Shown piece by piece: positions 11,424-23,600 of a stretch of 64,000 nucleotides of DNA. The notes beneath the pieces are model-generated. The model ran no database searches and was not told the origin of the DNA. It saw nothing but the letters and a program-made list of their open reading frames with translations. This DNA is from Argopecten irradians (taxonomy: Eukaryota; Mollusca; Bivalvia; Pectinida; Pectinidae). Within the stretch, counting starts at the first letter, position 1, and each line of letters opens with the position of its first letter. Made by a program: the position numbers and the translations under genes. Location of the stretch: positions 4,033,778 through 4,097,777 of the forward strand of contig NC_091142.1 in the NCBI RefSeq assembly GCF_041381155.1, given 5' to 3'.

Positions 11424-12499
11424 CTTTGAATACCAACAAATTAAAGGAAAATTGTAATTAATTGAAATAATATTTTCTACCAATCTTTAAATTAGTATGG
11501 CCTTGCATATTAATGCATATTTAATAACAAATTTCAAACCAACTATTTTTCGCGCCGATTTTATTTTCGCGATACAGAAATCTAGACATTATATTTTTTT
11601 AATAATTAGTGTTTGGCACATTTTTTTCCGTGATTATTTTTTATCTCATGTCTAATGGTCCCCAAAAACCTTAAACTTATTACTACATCCTATGGTATAA
11701 GTCATATAAAGTTGCGATAGTGAACCTTCTTTTTCATAGAGCATCATTTCATAAGCAATTTACCAATTGATTATGTTATCTGATATATTAGTCGCATCAA
11801 CTGAAAACGACATTTTGTCGCAGCACACGTATATACGAGTAGCTATGCCGTGTTCTTTGGTCGAGATGACTACAGTACATGTAGCAAAGGGTTATTTACT
11901 GTATGATCAATCATGGTGACTGATTTTCAGAACAAAGTTTCAGTCTGACCCTTCACAAAGGCATTTACCCCATATAGCGTTTTGTTTGAAATACAATGTT
12001 GGCTATCTTGTGTTTGGGTTCTTTGTCCTATATAAGCGTATATGGTCTTTTATTCCTGTACAATGAAAGAAAAATCATGGGGTTCCAATGAAAGTAAATT
12101 GAATGAAGGTCAACATGAACTGTTCAACATAAATCATGGAATGATTAGGAGTGAGTGGTTAGACGATTGGGATTAACGTCCTATTAACAGCCAGCGTCAT
12201 TTGAGAAAGCCCTCTCGTGTATGCCGTGTGTTATACTTGTGCATGTTTTGAGAGACCGCAGAATATTCGTGTTGTATCTGTTCACAATTGTAAACCGTTT
12301 CGCAGATCTTAATTTGGCAATTGGAGAAACTATATGTATGTTATGTGTAAATAATTTGTAAGAAAAATAATTATAACCCTAAAATGAAATAGCATTTTTC
12401 GTCATGTGTAGTTATACATACCGGTATCTTAAATACACCAAAATATTTTAGTGTTGTGGATCTTTTAAGAGTAAAAGCCATGCTATATTTTGTATTTTA

Positions 12500-14850
12500 T
12501 CACTGCATACCGCCGAAGACACAGAACAGTTGATACACCCCACTCAGTCACAGTATACTGGCCAGTCGTCACTTCCCCTATAGGCTTAGTAGCATGAGCA
12601 GACGATAATACTTTTACAGACTATGACCTGTCTCATTAAGGGGTCAGAACCCGGGCTTTTTTCATAAACTGGTGAGCGTTGGTATCGTGAGAGACTTTTG
12701 GAAGAAGAAAGTAAAAAAGGTATGGAGGAATAATGAAAAATATTATCCTAAATTTAGTCACCTTTTATGATCTTGCAATAGAGGGGTAGCAGGTTTAATT
12801 ATGCTGTCTGAATGTTTGTTTATCTAAGTGTTGATTGATTAAGTTTATTTAGTGTTCTCTTTGAAACATGCAAGGTCATATATGTCATGAACGACTGAGT
12901 TTGCCACATTGTAATCGGTATTTAATATACTGGATTTACTTATTTACGAATCTATGAGTTATGTTACTATCTGAGTTTATTTTCTGTTGTCCGTTAATTT
13001 TAACTTGTCTCTGTACTCTTTAATGCTACTGTTTGGTGTTTGAGCAAGATAAGGATATGTTTTGTCATCAAATTTATATATCAAAATACTCGAAGCCATT
13101 ATTTACTCGTTATCTTTCATATTGAAAGAATGTTGTTTACTTCCTGGTATTATCACAGCAATGACCCGGAAGGATTATTTATTGTGGTTTTATGAAAAGA
13201 GTTATATACAATTACATCAAATATCGCTATCTATGTAAAGACATTAAGGTAATCGATGGAGTTCCATGCTGACTGGCCGGATTTTTTCCGCGTTGACTGA
13301 GGCAAGTTTATCTTTAAATCAGTTTGGGGTTACATATGGGGCTCTCGACAACGGGATACTATTCATGAGCTAGCAAGCATGAGACTTGTCGCGGTTCTTG
13401 TTTAAAAAATCATTATTGATTTGCTGACGCATTTTTAAAAGGTTAGTTACATAATCCCGATGAATGGTTCTTTTGTTTGAATGTCAATCATTTGCAGTAA
13501 GAGTATTGACAAGATCGCTTTGTAGGATAGAAGCTCATTATGTAACAATTTTAGGTAAATAAAGTGCAGCTTACAGATCAATAGTAGCAATGGTCACGGC
13601 AGGGACGGCAATCTAAGCTTTCAAATACCGTTTTGAAAAGGTATTGTGTGTAAAGAGGTGGAAATCACACAACGGTTTGTTCAAGCATCGTCTAGAAAAT
13701 TCCCTGATTTGCCGAAGGTAGTAAGACCAAATTCTCCCTGGTTTTGTTTTAACTAAATTACATTTTGACAAGTAACTTCGCTTTAACATTATTGAAATAA
13801 AATTTCAAATTTCATTTTACATATCACCTCCATTGTTGTTTTTGAGTATTCATCCTATACCCTGTAAATAAAAGTTGCATCAGAATCATATAAATGCAAA
13901 ATACTTCAAGCAATACAGTGCGACATTACAGTGGTGATATAAGGAGTAATTTTAGAACGCATTGAATATATATGACTCGAAATAGGAGTACAAGATGTAT
14001 ATGATAATGTAAACTACACCACTTTTTTCATAAAATCTTCATTATCTTCATCGATAATTGATACTGATGCTTTTCACAATTTACATTTTTCTCATTATTT
14101 AATTAAGTTAACATAGGACAAAAACATATAAGGAAGTTCGACCTTATATTCTTAGTATATACAACATATATTTCATCTCGTGAGGTGGACATTTTTATAT
14201 TTATAACGCTTTTAATATCAAAGTTTCCACCTCTAGAGATGAAATATTACTGGCATTCATCAAAATATAAGGAATATTCTAATTTATTACATTTGTTTTC
14301 TCGCTTCTATTTACAGAAGACCATCACTATTCCGCCATTCTATTGTACAGATTGCTATTATTACGTTGAACTGTTGTGAGCAAAACGTCATATTTCTACT
14401 TTAAAATATGACGTCATTTCTGTGCACAAACTAATAATGTAAAACTCTTTTTTTTCATTTTCAATGCTGCATTCCGATTGGTCAAAAGCGAGTGAAAATT
14501 TACATTTTCACTGGAGTGAAGTATATCGCTTTTATGGTCACCGTAAACCTTATATTTTACTGCGGAAATATAATAAATTAGTTATAACGCATGTCAACTT
14601 CATGTCTTATCTAATCTTTACTTGATATAGAACCATAACAACCTTTTCATCTATATGGCCGGGTGTGCGTAACGCCAATATGGTCTTTTTGACACATTGT
14701 GGGAATCAATTTTATGTTACATTCTCATTGAGGCATGTCGCCAAAGACACCGGCCATAATTACCGGTCACATTATACTGACAACGGGCGAACTAGTCGTC
14801 CCACTTCCTTTATCCTAGCGATAAGCAGTAGCAGAAACTATCACTTTTAA
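12500..14850. repeat. Two diverged copies of a dispersed repeat (about 12500-12640 and 14725-14850)
   Basis: Both copies share a segment of the type GTCACAxTATACTGxC followed by GTCGTCCCACTxCC, and an adjacent region about ACAGAAACTATx. I recognise similar wording from dispersed repeats in bivalve genomes, but cannot name the family. Between the copies the sequence is unremarkable. Confidence 0.4.
14168..14247. repeat. Short inverted repeat
   Basis: The 22 bp arm ATATTTCATCTCGTGAGGTG (plus two bases) is matched inverted by TCCACCTCTAGAGATGAAAT, with about 35 bp between. Could be a small MITE remnant. Confidence 0.5.
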
Positions 14851-17800
14851 AATTTATAACGTTATTTGACCGAAGTACAGAATTCCAAGCCTACAGTGAG
14901 AATGTCAAGGGAAATGTAAAAAAAAGAAGAAGAAAACAAGTTAGCAAGAATACAAAAAGGTCTCAGATTCAGTGGCCTTTTACGACCATATATAGGTGGG
15001 GACAGTAGACACACTTTTAACGGTAATCCCTTGATCTATGAATCTGAAATGTTCGGATATTAAACTTTTACATTGGTAACAGACGATGATAGGCCGTCGT
15101 TACATTTAATATATATGACATACAAACTACTCATAGATCCCAGGGACAACAGTTGGGATTATTTTTTTGATCCACTTCCTTATCCCTTCTGCTTGCAAGA
15201 AAAACACTTACTGCTTTAAACGCATATATGTCAACATTTCGTTCATTCGATACAATTTACCTATTGACGATTTTATTGTGTCTCTATGTATAATAAATAA
15301 GTGTTATTGAAGTTCGAAGACATTTATAACACGTTCAAACACCATAAAACAGACAATTTCTTATCAAATACGTGAACAATATTATCATTTTAAAATAATT
15401 CAATGCAATAGACCAAAAGTTCAATGCCTATATCGGAAATACTACTTCAGCTTTACTGGAACATATATCAAGGATCATTCAACAATCAACGATTATCGAT
15501 GTCAAAGACCTCCCGTTCATGGTATAATGCGTCGACAAAAAACCTTTATCTATATACACTCTTTAGCATGATGTGAAAAAGTGCATTGTTTCTTTACCAT
15601 CTGCGATACATCCGTGATAAAATCTTGAGTGATCACAGTACTGTTTACCACTCAAGGATATTGACGATTTTCTCAAATCTTAACGCTTCTATTTTTGTAT
15701 TAATCAATTCACTGCCATTTAATTAATGTTCGATTTTCGACTATACATGCCTTAGGTTTTTTGTCAACATAAAACCTAGCAGAGTGCTTCTTACGAGAGA
15801 ATAGCCACAGTAAACACGATTATGGTTTATTTGTTTTGATGTAGAACATGTTTTCAATCTAATTGTTGTTACTTTTTCGCATTCCGGATTTTGGATTTCG
15901 CCCTTGCCTTGTATTAGTCACAAGGAATTAGAGTAAAACAGGATGGTATAAAATGGAGTTATCATTTTACTATTACATATTTATTATCATTCCGTATAGC
16001 TCCATACTTTATGTTGCGAACCAGACGACATATAATATACAAAGAAAGATAACACAGGGGATATTTCATTTACGATCTCTACTAGTTATATATTTGTGCA
16101 ACACGATAACTTCTATATAAACCGATGCAAATAAGAATAGCCCAAGGCACATTTCATAAACGACTTGTATCAATTGAAGAGTTATATTTTCCCCTAGAAA
16201 ACAAATCCTGGCCTACAAAATATTCATATTAAATATTTGGAACTAATAAATTGAAGATGAATGCATAATGCATAAATTTTTAAATTCTGATTTGATACAG
16301 AACTTTCAATACTGATGAGTGATTAAGTAAAAAAAGATAATCTGCGAAGATTATTCTTCAGTATGATACAATTGATTTATTTATCAAACATAATTCTGTA
16401 GCCAAAAACCACGAGCGCAAGACACTAAACTCTATGCTAAAACAATGGATTACGTATGCTTTAAATTGATAAGTATTACTCTCAACCTATTTGATACTTT
16501 AAGACTTTGACATATTGAATATGAAGGATCGATACGCTATTTACCCAAGATTCGAGAAATGTTGTAAAACCATAGGCTTTACAACATTTGGTGAACCAGA
16601 AGGTACAATGGCCCTATCCTTCACATATATGAGTATTTTTCTATTATCCATCGACGATCTATTTTCAATTTTACAATTATGCCATTTTGAAAGAAGTTCG
16701 AAGATAACCGATACTGCAAGTCATTTCCCCATAAATGAAAATTGCGTGATATTAATACAATAAATGTCATTGTTTGAATCGACTATAATTATTAATCCAG
16801 TCTACATTATCAAAATAACGTTAACATTTAACTAACAAAATGATAATTTTGTTGACGCAGTGACGTTACGAGGTGGCATGGCATGTGTAGCCATATAAGA
16901 CAGCCTCAGATCTAGATGAGACGAGTGTATTGTATGATATTGATATCCGTATGAGAAAGATTCCAAAATGGCTGTGCTAAGGCAAATAAGCAACTCAATA
17001 TGTAACCAATCAATATACCAATTGTTAATTGATATATGTCTCGGCCGAAGAAGCAAATAAGACATGCACTAAAACATTTTCCTCGTTTTACATTAATCTC
17101 CCTTTGACATTCAGGATAATATTGCTAACCAATGTGATACAACTTTTTCTGTGGTGTTTGAGCATGTTGTATATCTTTTCGATCTTGAAGAGAAATTTTT
17201 TATATTATTTTTATACATTGGACATGCGCACGTCGTATTTACAATGCCATCGTGTTATACAATTATCAAATTATTGGATGTCATACAGTTTGTCTTTTAA
17301 ACTGAAAAGATTAGAAAATGATATTACCTTATAAATCAGAACAATATTCTCGACACCTATTCTTAAGTTTATGCCATTTAGCGGTTTCCATATGCTATGA
17401 ATTAAAAATACAACGGCATAATTACCGATTAGTAATATTTATATGCGAAAATGTCAGATTTAATATCAAAATTCTACTGTAATTCCCATTGGAAAACACA
17501 TTCTATGTGAGTTTGTAAATATAGCTATACCTAATGTGAGCTACCCCCTCCCATCTCCCGAGTTAAAAACTTAAAAACAAACGGATTTTACGTTTTTTAA
17601 ATATTTTCAAAAATATCAATTTAGGTTTATACCAGAATTGACATTGAATTGTTTGCACAATAAAACACAATATAAAGCGTTTCAAAGTCAAAATTGATAT
17701 TAGAAAAATAATTGCATTTACACAAACACGTCAATTGGGGCCGGGTGAACAGAGTTTGTATCAATCCTGCCTCTGACATAACCTGTTCTCCTCGCATTGC

Positions 17801-18359
17801 TGGAGTTAGCAAGCCAAGTGACCGATCCAGGACCTACGTTCTATGGTAACAGTAATAAACGCAAGGTTATAGATGTACAGTAGAATAATAACAGCTGTTA
17901 ACTTTAGTGTAGTTTAATTAGAGTAAGCCAACGGACAATGATATCTCAATCTGAACGAAAGCTGTTTTCACAGAACCATGGAAGACAGGTGTTCGACAAC
18001 CTAAGAATGTTAACAGTTAGTGTGTAGATCCCAATGTCTTACTGTGAAGGAGGTAATCTATATTTTAGTCTCACCTAAAAGGGAAAACCTAATCTGGGTA
18101 CTCAGCACGGAGCATGGCAATATGATTGGTATTTTCATCGATAATGTTATCGCTTTACATAGATAACGATATTTGATTTACTTTAAATCATTTGATAAAC
18201 CCCACATATACGACCTTGTTATTGATTCTACCAGGAAGTTTTATGAAAATATTTGCAACGGGATATCACTTAACTCACTACTTGAAATTACCTAAAATGG
18301 TAAATACAGTTATCCTATTGTGATGTGTTCCGAGCCTATACGTCACTTGAATTAATAAA

Positions 18360-18620
18360 TGTATACATAGTCAGTATGTATTATAACTATATTTATTGGA
18401 ATTCGCGTACAGTAATTTGACATGAAGCAGTTTAATCTGTAAATGGGTGGGACAAATCTTCACTAACAAACATTACTTACTTTCCATCATAACCATCATT
18501 GCAAATCTTGAGCTTCTTATTTTACTTCATTTAAAAAAAATCAAGATAAAATTGCATCCAGGAAGAACATCCATTTCAGTATGCTCTATTTTGGAGTGAG
18601 GCACTGATTGCGAAAACAAC
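18360..18620. repeat. Upstream block of gene 3 duplicated upstream of gene 4
   Basis: The CAGTAATTTGA..GAAGCAG segment and a following block with TTGAGCTTCT, AATTGCATCC and ACTGATTGCG recur near 47480-47545 and 49095-49250. In the gene 4 copy they are split by about 1.5 kb of other sequence. This fits a segmental duplication that carried upstream DNA with the gene. Confidence 0.55.
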
Positions 18621-19245
18621 AAAAAACAAACTAAATATGTTTGTTACATGTATTTTTGCTTTAATATATTATATGTATACATATATATATATAGTAGTAT
18701 ATATACACTATCAAAAACCAAAAGGGATATAACCTCACTTTTGCAAGGGGATACGATACTAATATACAGCTTTCTTCCAAAATATGGTCACTTTCACACA
18801 TGCAGTCAATTGCATCCAGATGAGACCGTACAAGCTGTTAATACGACTTAAAATTCAAAATCGACCAACCGATGTTCCATTGACAGTTCTTCTGAACTCA
18901 TGACTTCCCATAACTGTGTTGCAGGTCGTACCGTATGTTTTAAATGAGAAGTCGCTCACAGCCAAATGTATTTTCATGTTAAAATGATAATTATTCTGAT
19001 ACTATAGCTTCACAAGTAACCGATGGCAAACGTCATGAAATAATTGAAACGCTAAACCTCATTAGTAGAACCAGAATAATCCTACCACGATGTTTTTAAA
19101 TCTATATCACACCAAAGAGTGAGAATGATTATTTTTCTCTTCCACAGTTGTATCTAACATTGCCGTGTAAGTTATGCAAACAATACAGACGGGCGATATT
19201 GAAAATTGTCGCCGCCATCTTAGTGATGCCATTGTATTGTTAAAG

Positions 19246-19274
19246 TGACGTCATATGATTTGTCAATGACGTCA
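19246..19274. promoter_or_regulatory. Pair of CRE-type palindromes upstream of gene 3
   Basis: Two TGACGTCA octamers at 19246-19253 and 19267-19274, about 320-345 bp before the predicted transcription start. TGACGTCA is the consensus for CREB/ATF bZIP proteins. The same octamer occurs elsewhere in the window, so function is uncertain. Confidence 0.35.
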
Positions 19275-19558
19275 CATAATTGGTGAGAACATGCAAGCAT
19301 CTCCGATGATTTTTCCTTTGGCTAGATAACAATATCCCACATAATAGTTGTGTGATTATCATTAACTAGTGTAAGTCTTAGAGAATATCCGATAAATCAG
19401 CACTGTCTACCGTCTCGTGAAAAGGCACATAATTTAAAAATCTATAAGACGACAACTGCACGACATACGAATTTGTCTGAGAAATACCAAAAACACACGG
19501 AGATTAATAATCTACTGGTGTGTGATTTCAAAGGACAAGCTTGATCTCCGATTCCCGG

Positions 19559-19570
19559 TTATATATATAA
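19559..19570 (+). promoter_or_regulatory. Gene 3 TATA box
   Basis: TTATATATATAA sits about 30 bp before a stretch (CACACACA..AGACTGACACTCCGG) that is conserved in front of gene 4, where TTATTTATAT occupies the same place at 50555-50564. Conservation between copies and the spacing support a core promoter with a start near 19590-19600. Confidence 0.6.
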
Positions 19571-19589
19571 CGTTTTGGCGATAAGAGGA

Positions 19590-19643
19590 TCACACACATA
19601 TAGACTGACACTCCGGTCTGTCAGTACAGATTGGTTGTTAGAG
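19590..19643 (+). other. Gene 3 non-coding 5' UTR exon
   Basis: Begins about 30 bp after the TATA box and ends at GAG before a GTATGT donor at 19644. Sequence such as CACTCCGGxCTGTCA is shared with 50591-50637 ahead of gene 4. It would splice to the acceptor TTGTTGTTGCAG ending at 20567, leaving 13 nt of UTR (20568-20580) before the ATG. Confidence 0.5.
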
Positions 19644-20580
19644 GTATGTAAAATGTTCGCAAGCTTTCACGATATACTTATCTGGTAGATTCTTTATAAA
19701 TTGTGCTTTTTGTATACATTTATTGAAATATCTTTGTTTACTTTTTACCTAAAAATAATTACTATACCACCTTTTCTGATGGAGGATGCCTTTATTCGTT
19801 ATATATGTTTTCGTTATTTGTTTTATGAATCATCAGTAGATCCATTTTTTATAATAAACTAGAAAAATGACAGGTCAAAAATGGCTCGCTTAATTAGCCA
19901 TACGATAAGAAAGTTACATGTAGTATCTTGACAATGTACACTGTTAAAGATGACTAAAACGACGGATGATGGTAGAGTAAAACACCATTACAACGAACCG
20001 CTAGAGATGAAAAAAAATAACATTTTGCATTGTACACATATAGTACAAACACCTTATAGGAGATTAAGAAATGGAATGCACTATGTTTTAATAACAAATT
20101 TGTTGTAAGCACATTGATTGTAATACTGTTTTACAGATAAATGAAATCTTATGCAAACAGGCGATTATTGAATGAATGAATTAATTTATTTCTTGATTTC
20201 CTCCATTAGACACGAAGAATAGTTTATAATAGAAACATTAAACATTTAAAACAAAAATATATTATTTAACATGCACGCCGACATAAGCTTTCTTTAAATC
20301 TTTAAATTTCAACATACCAATTTGACCTTCAGTCAACTCCTTGTGAATACCTTTGCTTCATAATTTTATCACAGAACGTGTATCAGATAATTATGAAACT
20401 TTTTTTTTCTCAATCTCTAAATCATTGTCAATATGCCCGTTTTGAACCTGGTTAGTCCAAAACGTTACACTGCATCTCTAAATAACAAAGAATATCATTA
20501 TATGAAATGTAAGAGTAATAGTCTACCTCCTTCTATTATAAATGTAAAAAATTGGTTGTTGTTGCAGGTACATACCGATC

Positions 20581-20647
20581 ATGGGTAGGGATTTTTCCCT
20601 TCTTAGGGGTGTGCTTACGCTGCTACTCATCCAGTCGTCTGTGTCAG
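20581..20647 (+). CDS. Gene 3 exon 1: signal peptide
   Basis: The ATG follows a 13 nt UTR after the acceptor at 20567. About 22 residues: charged start (MGRD), hydrophobic core (GVLTLLLI), then small polar residues (QSSVSG) fitting a signal peptidase site. Ends in phase 1 before GTAAGG. Same length as in genes 1 and 4. Confidence 0.85.
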
Positions 20648-23600
20648 GTAAGGCACAATATATCGTTCGTGTTGTTCACCGAGTGTTATTGTCGTTTTAT
20701 ATAGACAATAGTCCTAGAATAAAAATTGACAAAAGGAAGGCAAAGTAAATTAGCATATGGTGAACAAGATGGTAAATACATAATACGTAATACGCGGATC
20801 TAAAACACAATTGTAAACAAGTATACAATATGATAATATGCTAATACATGAATCCATTAATGGATGCAGAACAAGGTGCTTTTGCTGTCCCGCCATTAAC
20901 AATTATTACATGGGTTGTGGGATATAAGAACTGACATACACATTGATTTTTATATGCAAATCTGTGTTAATTTACCACTACTTTATTGGTTAAATTTACT
21001 AGCTCCCCACTTTTTACTCAGATATACACAAGTCTTTCGAAATAACACACCCCTAGAATCTAACGCATATCAGCACTCGACAAATTCTGCCGAATCAATC
21101 AGCTTTGAATTGGGTGGGGTTTGTTTCCGATTGCGCAATCAGTTGCCAGGCGATGTAAAAATTGGGCGGAACTCGTTTCCAATTACGCAATCTCTACTGA
21201 AGTAACTTTCAAACTTCGCCTCGGTGAATAAGGAAACCAGAAACTTGTTATATTCCTCAACCCCCTTGCTTTAACTGTATATTAACACAATGATAAAAAA
21301 TCACTTTTTGTTATTCTTCTTCGATATGTGCTTGGTTATGCATGGAAACGAATCGCCGCTGGGTTTTTTTAATCTACATCCGCTTAGGATACCTTACAAC
21401 ATAACTTAGATGAGAGAGTTAGCGTTTCCTGGTTGTACATCACAACATAGGATAGGTTGATGTTACATTTTAGTCTTTGGAGTGTCTGGGACACAAATTG
21501 TCCACAGAACGTCGTATTTTACAAATATGTAGTGCGATATACAACATTTCTGTCAAATAGCAAATAAATTGAATTTTGCCTTTATATATAAAGTTATATA
21601 TTTTCCTTGTTTCAGTAGTAAGATTTAATGTGAAAATTAAAACTGGGACTAGATCGCACGCCGGAACTTCAGCTAGAGTATATATTGATGTAGAGGGAAC
21701 AACAGGAAATGCAAATTCGGTGTATCTAGGAAATGACTTCCAAAATGGAGAAACCAAATACGCAGACATTTATATTGATGTTGGAAGAGTTAACGCAATT
21801 ACCGTGTACCATGACAACAGTCGAGATCATCCAGGCTGGGATTTGGAATATGTATGTCATCTTTTAATTTTATTTGTTAATCATATATGTAGGAGGAATG
21901 TGGGGTTGCTGATTTCGGCCAAGCACTGTCGCAGTGACGAACTCGCAATGCGAAGAGCGACAATGCTACTATACGCCATGCATCAAATACACTATCGTAT
22001 AGCGCATTGTCGTAATGTCGAAAAGAGCAGTATCGCACTAACACATAGCGCATTGACATGGCCAAAATCAGCCACCATAAGAATGTATAACTAATGTATA
22101 TACAGATCTTGGTAAACATATGACCAAATTTGTGTATTCATTGAACACTAAGCATACCAATAAGCTTACGCATATAAAGCTTGATACATTATTTTTGTGT
22201 ACTTTCATTGTCATATGCATATGTATTTATAACTATTTGTGCGTTCCTTTTGCGGATTCGTGCCAAGTGTACTGAATTAAACAATATGGCGGCACTTTTT
22301 TTGAAAGGTACGCTTCGAATTAAAACAACTGCTTATTAATGAGCATTACGGAGATATTTAGGGAGAAAAATACATGGTATGTAGAACACTTTAAATGCTT
22401 TTTCTATGACAACACAGCAAGTCATAAACCATACAACTTTAAAACGAAGTGCTTAATTTTGTAATCATTTTGAACACGTGGATCCAGAGCTTAAATATCT
22501 GTAAAGATTTTTCTGACCACTCGATCATATTTTCCTTATCTTTCCTATTTCAATGTCAATATTAAAAGTAAAACATGTTGATTATGATTTAGATCGAAAT
22601 GTGGGATATCCCTGCTCTGCTAAAGTATACGTTTGTTTGTAACTGCTGGGTGGAAAAAGGAGATAGGCGAAGAAGGAGCTCGAAAGGTTCTATTAATTTT
22701 TTTCTATCTCTATTGATATTGATATTGTTGTTCCTGCATTTTTTAGGTAATTTTTCCAAATGACCGTAGCTAAGACTTCACAATAACAAAGTTTAAATAT
22801 TTAGTATCTTATATTTCAAATTTTAGACGAAACTGGTTATTATGCCGATTGCATTCTTTACATTCTTTATGCACTATTTATAGTTTTTTTATGATAAAAA
22901 ACAGATGCTAAAATAATTACTTCTTGCCTGATGCAGAGTTAACAATCTCCAAAGTTGCTATCAATTATTTATATACCTGTTCACAAAACTAAAGGTTGAA
23001 TGCTTGACTATTTTTTGTTTTGTTTTACAGAATGTTACTATTATAAAGCGATCGCTCACTGTTCATCGACTCCTGTCAGAGTGCAATGTCATATTGGTAG
23101 ATGCACTAGGTGTGAGGATGGGTATTTCATCGATGGTAATACATGTAGTTGTAAGTAACTCAGTTATCTACTGACGTATTTTTGCTACTAACAAAATAAA
23201 ATAAACATATCACTAAGTAACACGTAAAGTTATACGGAAATTAACTGGGCATACTCGATAATACACATATCTGCTTTCTATTATTTTAGTTTTCAATATC
23301 TACAATTTAATGGATCAATTCATGAACTATACGTTAATTAACATTAATTAACTTACATTATATATAATAATAATAATACAAATACTGTATCAGAACGATT
23401 TTTTAAGTGTTCCAGCAAAATTAATATAGTGTAACTTACTTACTTTTGGAGAAAATCAACTTTTTGTGTCCCTATTTCCCTGATGCAAATATTCACTTGG
23501 AAGGTCTTTATCACTACGGTGTTTATTCGCATTGAAAACAAGCGTCCAGACGCCCTTCGCGGGTTAAGTTCATTTTACGAATTTAAAGTCAATAAAGGAA

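Larger units (their letters stand above)
11424..19558. other. Intergenic region between the two divergent halves of the array
   Basis: About 8 kb with no recognisable gene. ORFs of 60-100 codons lack homology and family motifs. It contains dispersed repeat copies near 12165-12210, 12500-12640 and 14725-14850, a small foldback at 14168-14247, and a block at 18360-18620 that is conserved upstream of gene 4. Confidence 0.5.

Noticed and set aside
14665..14850. 61-codon plus-strand ORF
   Set aside because: Falls in a dispersed repeat, no domain motif and no splice context.
16515..17334. Cluster of 80-100 codon ORFs on both strands
   Set aside because: No homology, no Kozak or splice support, composition typical of AT-rich chance ORFs.
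20915..21205. 96-codon ORF in gene 3 intron 1
   Set aside because: Lies between the signal-peptide exon and the PLAT exon, with no family motif and no matching exon in genes 1 and 4.
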